From assembly GCA_029565815.1 (NCBI GenBank), contig JAKQNL010000318.1, forward strand, positions 1 to 10,441: a stretch of DNA of 10,441 bases, given 5' to 3'. The number at the start of each line of letters is the position of its first letter. Positions within the stretch are counted from its first letter, which is position 1. Positions 7,168 to 10,441 of the stretch are shown here, piece by piece. The DNA is from Spirochaetota bacterium. GTDB taxonomy: Bacteria > Spirochaetota > Spirochaetia > Treponematales > UBA12059. The position numbers were made by a program, and so were the translations under genes. The notes beneath the pieces were generated by a model. That model searched no databases. It was not told where the DNA came from and was given only the letters and a program-made list of their open reading frames with translations.

Positions 7168-8671
7168 AGAAGGCTTCCATATCCTTTCGGAAGGCCTTTC
7201 GGCTTTCTTCCCAGGTGTAGAACATGTGTCCGCCGTTGTAGTGCTTAACGGTGAGCATGGCCTTTCGGCTATCGTCCAGCTTCATGAGATTGGCTATGCG
7301 CTCGGCCGTGAAAAATGGCGTAACAAGATCAAAACATCCGTGGGTAAGGTATACCTTCATATGTGGATTAACGCTCATGCCGTAACGCAGGTCATCGGTC
7401 GCGCCGACCTGGGTTTCCAGGGCATGGCGGCGGGTGTCTATCTTCCAGGACCTGTTAGCCTCGTCCGAGGACAGCGTATAGTCGCGCTCAGTTTCCAAGC
7501 CTATGCCCTGACCCAGCTGGGCATTGATGCCAGCGGTGAACACGCGCTCGGATACATGGAGGGTTGGATCGGGTCCTCCCCATTCGTCGCGATCGGGAAA
7601 CGGATCCTGTACCGTGGCGGACGCGTCGTACAAGCCCAAAAACACACCCTGCTCGCGTAATAGGTTCTTTACAAACCAGTCTATAGTAACGCGGCCATTC
7701 TTGGCCCGCATCGTTTGCCGCGGAATGCCTATCCAGTCGGCAGCCGCGTCCAGCACGCGGTTCTTCTTATCTGCGCCGTACAGGTCACCTGAAGCCAGCA
7801 CGGGCAAAAGCTCTTTTACGGCAAATTCCCCGGCCCTGCGGGCATAGGACAGGTGATCGTCGCCTTTGGCTGCCTTGCGGGATTTTTTGTGCCAGAAAGC
7901 CGCTGCTGCCATGGTGGGAAAACTGTCCAGCCACATCATGGTGTCGTAGTCAGAGCCGTCCAATAGGGTAAATTCCAAAGCTGGTGATATAATAATAGCA
8001 CCGCACAAACCTATGCCATAATCTTCCTGCAGCATGTGTGCGAGTTTTGCTACGCGAAAACCGCCGTAGCTTTCGCCTGCTAGGTAGATGGGGCTTTCCC
8101 AGCGCTTAAAGCGGCCAAGAAATTTCCGGCCAAACTCGCCTATGGACTCAAGATCCCGCTTTAGCTGCCAATACTCGACATCTTTCTTAGCATCGGCTTC
8201 TTTCTTTTCATCTTTTTTGTCATCGGGAATCATGCGCGACAAGCCTGTGCCTATGGGATCGATGAACACCAGATCGGTGAAGGCAAGCCAGCTTTCCTGA
8301 TTGTCCGAAAGACGGTGCGGCGGGGGCAAAGCTTGTCCGCGCGGGCCAAAACACACGCGCCTGGGCCCAATGGCCCCCAGGTGCAAAAATACGCTTGATG
8401 AGCCTGGCCCGCCGTTGAAAATAAAGGTAACGGGCCGATCCGGGTTTGCCTTTCCGTCTTCGTCAACGGCGAAGTAGCGGGTGTAGAACATCTCGGCTGT
8501 GGGCTTTTCGTCCTTGCGTAGCACTATCCAGTCGGCTTCTGCTTCATAGCCTATAGTCTTTCCGCCGGCTGTAAGCTGCGCTAAACATTTTGCTCCCTTG
8601 GGAGGAACATAGGCTGCACCTTTTTCGCTGTCGTTTTCTTTCTGTTTGGTGGTATCCGTAGGTTCTGCCAT
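7157..8671 (-). CDS. Peptidase S10 (serine carboxypeptidase-like)
   Basis: This 504-residue protein belongs to the S10 serine carboxypeptidase family, which removes C-terminal amino acids. The alpha/beta-hydrolase signatures are complete: FNGGPGSSS (85-93, oxyanion hole), GESYGG with nucleophile S201, D448 in HGCFDLVTP and H482 in YNGGHMFY. A Lys/Asp/Glu-rich insert lies at about 150-165. The N-terminus is hydrophilic (Glu, Asp, Lys, Thr), with no signal peptide and no lipobox. That is odd for a family that is normally secreted and suggests a cytoplasmic enzyme or a non-standard export route. The start ATG 8671-8669 is preceded by AAAGGAG at a spacing of five, so it is secure. The gene leads a tight three-gene run with the lipoprotein and hypothetical genes. 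Confidence 0.92.
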   Translation of the reverse strand: MAEPTDTTKQKENDSEKGAAYVPPKGAKCLAQLTAGGKTIGYEAEADWIVLRKDEKPTAEMFYTRYFAVDEDGKANPDRPVTFIFNGGPGSSSVFLHLGAIGPRRVCFGPRGQALPPPHRLSDNQESWLAFTDLVFIDPIGTGLSRMIPDDKKDEKKEADAKKDVEYWQLKRDLESIGEFGRKFLGRFKRWESPIYLAGESYGGFRVAKLAHMLQEDYGIGLCGAIIISPALEFTLLDGSDYDTMMWLDSFPTMAAAAFWHKKSRKAAKGDDHLSYARRAGEFAVKELLPVLASGDLYGADKKNRVLDAAADWIGIPRQTMRAKNGRVTIDWFVKNLLREQGVFLGLYDASATVQDPFPDRDEWGGPDPTLHVSERVFTAGINAQLGQGIGLETERDYTLSSDEANRSWKIDTRRHALETQVGATDDLRYGMSVNPHMKVYLTHGCFDLVTPFFTAERIANLMKLDDSRKAMLTVKHYNGGHMFYTWEESRKAFRKDMEAFYAR

Positions 8672-8701
8672 GGAGACTCCTTTTGTAAGTTATAGAACAT
8701 T

Positions 8702-8752
8702 TGCTTAACCTACAACGCTGTAACGCTGTCAGCTTGAAAAAGCTGTTAAGCA
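8702..8752. repeat. Inverted repeat enclosing direct repeats and a hairpin
   Basis: TGCTTAAC (8702-8709) and GTTAAGCA (8745-8752) are perfect 8-bp inverted repeats. Between them are two adjacent copies of AACGCTGT (8714-8721 and 8722-8729) and a perfect 6-bp hairpin, CAGCTT-GAAA-AAGCTG (8730-8745). The structure sits between the end of hicB and the peptidase gene, exactly where base composition turns AT-rich. It has no T run, so it is not a standard terminator. It may be an operator, an RNA processing site or the edge of the inserted hicAB segment. Confidence 0.7.
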
Positions 8753-8753
8753 T

Positions 8754-9104
8754 TTATTTCATTAGATTATCTCTCATTACTTCTTGTTCAACTGCATTTT
8801 GGACAAATTGATTTAATGATATTCCTTTCATCATTGCTAATCTTTTTGCTTTTTTATGTATTTCCGAAGGTATTCTTACATTGAAACTTCCTTTATAGAA
8901 TTTTTCACAGTTCTTATTAGCATCTTTGCATATTTGTATATAATCATTTACTGCTTCTTGAAATGCTTTTTTAAGCCCATCAACACTTTTGCCTTCAAAT
9001 GATATTAAATCATCTATTCCTTCGATTTTTCCGAAAAACACTTCATCTTCGGCATTAAAATGGACAGAGCCTAGGTATTCTTTATAAACGATAAAATCTT
9101 TCAT
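8754..9104 (-). CDS. hicB: HicB-family antitoxin
   Basis: This 116-residue antitoxin has an N-terminal partial RNase-H-like fold (residues 1-60, YLGSVHFNAEDEVFFGKIEG and DDLISFEGKSV) that binds HicA. A C-terminal ribbon-helix-helix DNA-binding domain (about 71-109, FNVRIPSEIHKKAKRLAMMKG, then SLNQFVQNAV) normally represses the hicAB promoter. The start overlaps the hicA stop (ATGA) and is preceded by a very strong ribosome site (GAGGAGG, 9116-9110, spacing five), so antitoxin should be translated well. The gene is markedly AT-rich compared with all others here, apart from its partner. The length is normal for HicB and no damage is seen. Confidence 0.93.
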   Translation of the reverse strand: MKDFIVYKEYLGSVHFNAEDEVFFGKIEGIDDLISFEGKSVDGLKKAFQEAVNDYIQICKDANKNCEKFYKGSFNVRIPSEIHKKAKRLAMMKGISLNQFVQNAVEQEVMRDNLMK

Positions 9105-9358
9105 ACAAACCTCCTCAAATCTAGTTCCTCAATTATTTGATCAATTTGATATTGCTTTAGCTCGTTATTTGGATGTGGTTTATGTAATCTAATAATGTGT
9201 TTTGTTTCATTATTGATAAAAGCAACTCTAGATCCAGAAGTTTTATCAACCCGGTTTTCTATATATCCAAAATGAACTAAAACCTTCTTTAATTCATTAT
9301 AGGTAAAATCTTTAGGCCTTTTTAACAACCTTTGTATAAGCTTCTCTTCCTTGCTCAT
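9101..9358 (-). CDS. hicA: HicA-family toxin
   Basis: This 85-residue toxin is of the YcfA/HicA type, a small double-stranded-RNA-binding-like fold that cleaves mRNA when not bound by HicB. Marks are YNELKKVLVHFGY (20-32), SGSRVAFIN (41-49), LHKPHPNNELKQYQIDQIIEEL (58-79). The catalytic His of classical HicA (GSHH motif) is replaced here by Arg in GSR (R44), so cleavage may use another residue such as H54, H59 or H62. A GSR form occurs, to my recollection, in one HicA subgroup. The start ATG 9358-9356 has no Shine-Dalgarno, and a TATAAT box lies only nine bases upstream, which suggests a leaderless message. It is followed by hicB with an ATGA overlap. Confidence 0.88.
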   Translation of the reverse strand: MSKEEKLIQRLLKRPKDFTYNELKKVLVHFGYIENRVDKTSGSRVAFINNETKHIIRLHKPHPNNELKQYQIDQIIEELDLRRFV

Positions 9359-9366
9359 ATGATATT

Positions 9367-9395
9367 ATTATACTACGCCGTTAACAATAATGGAA
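9367..9395 (-). promoter_or_regulatory. Promoter of hicAB
   Basis: On the minus strand a perfect TATAAT lies at 9372-9367. A weak -35 candidate, TTCCAT, is at 9395-9390 with a 17-base spacer. Transcription would start around 9360-9358, at or next to the hicA ATG. A GTTAAC palindrome (9380-9385) lies in the spacer and could be part of the HicB operator. The -10 box is convincing; the -35 and operator are tentative. Confidence 0.6.
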
Positions 9396-9550
9396 CTATG
9401 TATCGGTCGCACTAAAAGACCCGAACCTTGCGGCTTTATGTTCCTATTGTCCTCATGTTTGTATTCCTCCGTATCCCCGGGCCTCCGTGGTCAGCTTTCC
9501 CGTATTCCTCAGTGTCTCGATGTCCCTGTGGTTTTATTTCCCTGAACCTA
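9396..9550. other. Non-coding, pyrimidine-rich stretch of unknown origin
   Basis: No gene is supported here. From about 9439 to 9541 the + strand is strikingly rich in C and T, with repeated short units such as GTATTCCTC (9461-9469 and 9502-9510) and several TCCC/TCCTC words. The composition is unlike both hicAB and the neighbouring NlpC gene. It could be a decayed end of a mobile element or an untranslated spacer. No transposase fragment is recognisable in any frame. Confidence 0.5.
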
Positions 9551-9562
9551 ACGCTCGAGCGT
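9551..9562. repeat. Perfect 12-bp palindrome
   Basis: ACGCTCGAGCGT is a perfect palindrome located 11 bases beyond the stop of the NlpC/P60 gene. With no loop and no T run it is not a terminator. It could be a protein-binding site or chance. Confidence 0.5.
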
Positions 9563-9573
9563 AAAACAGAAAA

Positions 9574-10441
9574 TCACCTCTCGGACACCACGAACGTTCG
9601 TTCCACTAGGTGAGCTCCCCAGTCGCCTTTGACGATAAGCCGATATTTACCCGGCTTGTCGAATGCGTATGCCGGTAGCGATATGGATTGCCCAAGACCT
9701 AACGTGATTTTTTGCCGGTACAGCTCATGTACCGCAAGGGTTTTTTTGTCGAGCACCACAAACATGACGGTAAAATCGTTAGCTATGCCGCTAGCATTGG
9801 TGATCGTAAAAGCTATGCCCGTGCCACTTTGGGTAGCCACCGGGTCAACAAAAGCTTCTTTTTCGGCAGGGATTTTCACACCGATATCGACCACGGCCTT
9901 GTCCGCTGCCACGCTTTGTGACGCAGAGCTTATGGCTGCTGGTGCAGGCGCAGGGGCTGGTGCTTGCACAGGCGCAGGCGTGGGCGTAGGCGCTCCTGGA
10001 GTAGCTGTAGCTAGCCCAGAGCCCGATGCGGAAGCAGGCAGCACTTGCCGTACCGACATGATGCGTGCCGACCAGTATGGGTCGTCCATGGGCGAAATGA
10101 TAACGCCGGTGCGCGGTCCATCCGACACGGCATGGATAAGAGATGAGCCGGTAAACAGCGCTACGTGGCTTGCCCGTGTGCCTACGGTGTTGAATACGAA
10201 TATATCGCCGGGCATGGCCAAAGCAGCCTGTACTTCCTGACCAACAGCCATGTAATCGCGGGCGCTTCGGGGCAGTTCAAGCCCGCTGGCCTCGCGGTAC
10301 ACCCAGCGCACAAAACCGGAGCAGTCAAACGCTTCGGGCGACTCTGCGCCGTAGCGGTAGGGTACGCCCTGGTAGCGCGCTGCGGCATCGAGCACGGCTT
10401 GCCGTATGCGGTCGGCCGCATCGTCGCCGAAGGCAAGCACC
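9574..10441 (-). CDS. NlpC/P60 cell-wall endopeptidase, 5' end outside window
   Basis: The frame is open to the right edge, so the N-terminus, likely with a signal peptide, is missing; about 289 residues are seen. Counting from the codon at 10440, residues 14-135 form an NlpC/P60 (C40) domain with catalytic Cys in FDCSGF (C40), His in ASHVALF (H92) and the third polar residue at H103. These enzymes cut the peptide stems of peptidoglycan. A Pro/Ala/Thr linker (about 136-170) is followed by a 100-residue beta-rich C-terminal domain (FTITNASGIANDFTV through VERTFVV) that looks Ig-like and may bind wall or protein; it is not assigned to a family. GTG at 10440 is not taken as the start because no upstream sequence is available. 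The gene reads towards hicAB with no terminator seen. Confidence 0.88.
   Translation of the reverse strand, partial: VLAFGDDAADRIRQAVLDAAARYQGVPYRYGAESPEAFDCSGFVRWVYREASGLELPRSARDYMAVGQEVQAALAMPGDIFVFNTVGTRASHVALFTGSSLIHAVSDGPRTGVIISPMDDPYWSARIMSVRQVLPASASGSGLATATPGAPTPTPAPVQAPAPAPAPAAISSASQSVAADKAVVDIGVKIPAEKEAFVDPVATQSGTGIAFTITNASGIANDFTVMFVVLDKKTLAVHELYRQKITLGLGQSISLPAYAFDKPGKYRLIVKGDWGAHLVERTFVVSER

Noticed and set aside
7079..7660. 193-residue + strand frame opposite the lipoprotein and S10 genes
   Set aside because: It is antisense to two genes with clear family motifs and shows no motif of its own.
8689..8694. TATAAC as a -10 box for the S10 peptidase gene
   Set aside because: The implied transcription start would fall inside or beside the Shine-Dalgarno, and no acceptable -35 box is at the right distance.
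8730..8745. Hairpin CAGCTT-GAAA-AAGCTG as a terminator for hicAB
   Set aside because: Neither strand has a T run after the stem, and the stem is only six pairs.
9428..9613. 61-residue + strand frame in the spacer right of hicAB
   Set aside because: It has low-complexity composition from the pyrimidine-rich stretch, no ribosome site and no recognisable domain.
9629..10240. 203-residue + strand frame opposite the NlpC/P60 gene
   Set aside because: It is antisense to a gene with intact catalytic motifs; its Gly/Ala-rich part mirrors the Pro/Ala linker.

Overview
This window looks like bacterial chromosome of moderately high GC, probably from a spirochaete (Treponema/Spirochaeta-like). That assignment is inference. 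It rests on the single-chain glycyl-tRNA synthetase, the TM1410/MJ1477-type lipoprotein and the general gene style; there is no rRNA or other marker to prove it. Genes are densely packed, several start at GTG, and stop/start overlaps (ATGA) are common.

Left part (1-3095, + strand). The tail of a CBS-domain protein ends at 200. After a short gap holding a perfect 18-bp tandem direct repeat comes a three-gene unit, probably one operon. Its first gene (298-1767) is an unusual single frame that joins an endonuclease/exonuclease/phosphatase (EEP) domain to a complete ECF-type RNA polymerase sigma factor. Its second (1764-2111, ATGA overlap) is a short single-pass membrane protein placed where an anti-sigma factor would be. 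Its third (2123-3034) is a polytopic membrane protein that reads as two tandem MotA/TolQ/ExbB-like halves. A bidirectional terminator at 3059-3095 separates this unit from the convergent glyQS. This is the best candidate in the window for an undescribed system: a membrane-linked sigma factor module with a built-in EEP enzyme and an ion-channel-like partner.

Middle (3094-6094). glyQS (minus strand) has a recognisable promoter and a short leader that can form two mutually exclusive hairpins, one of which covers the Shine-Dalgarno sequence. A GT-B-type glycosyltransferase gene (4572-5702) diverges from it. The glycosyltransferase gene converges with a small hypothetical gene, and their stop codons overlap by four bases.

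Right part (5699-8671, minus strand). A tight run reads, in transcription order: serine carboxypeptidase-like S10 peptidase with no signal peptide, TM1410/GH114-like lipoprotein (11-base overlap), and the small hypothetical protein.

Far right (8672-10441). A strongly AT-rich island of about 640 bp carries only a hicAB toxin-antitoxin pair and is evidently foreign to its GC-richer neighbours. It is flanked on the left by an inverted-repeat/direct-repeat structure and on the right by a non-coding, pyrimidine-rich stretch of unknown origin. Beyond it is the 3' part of an NlpC/P60 cell-wall hydrolase gene that runs off the window. No tRNA, rRNA, CRISPR array or intact insertion sequence was seen.
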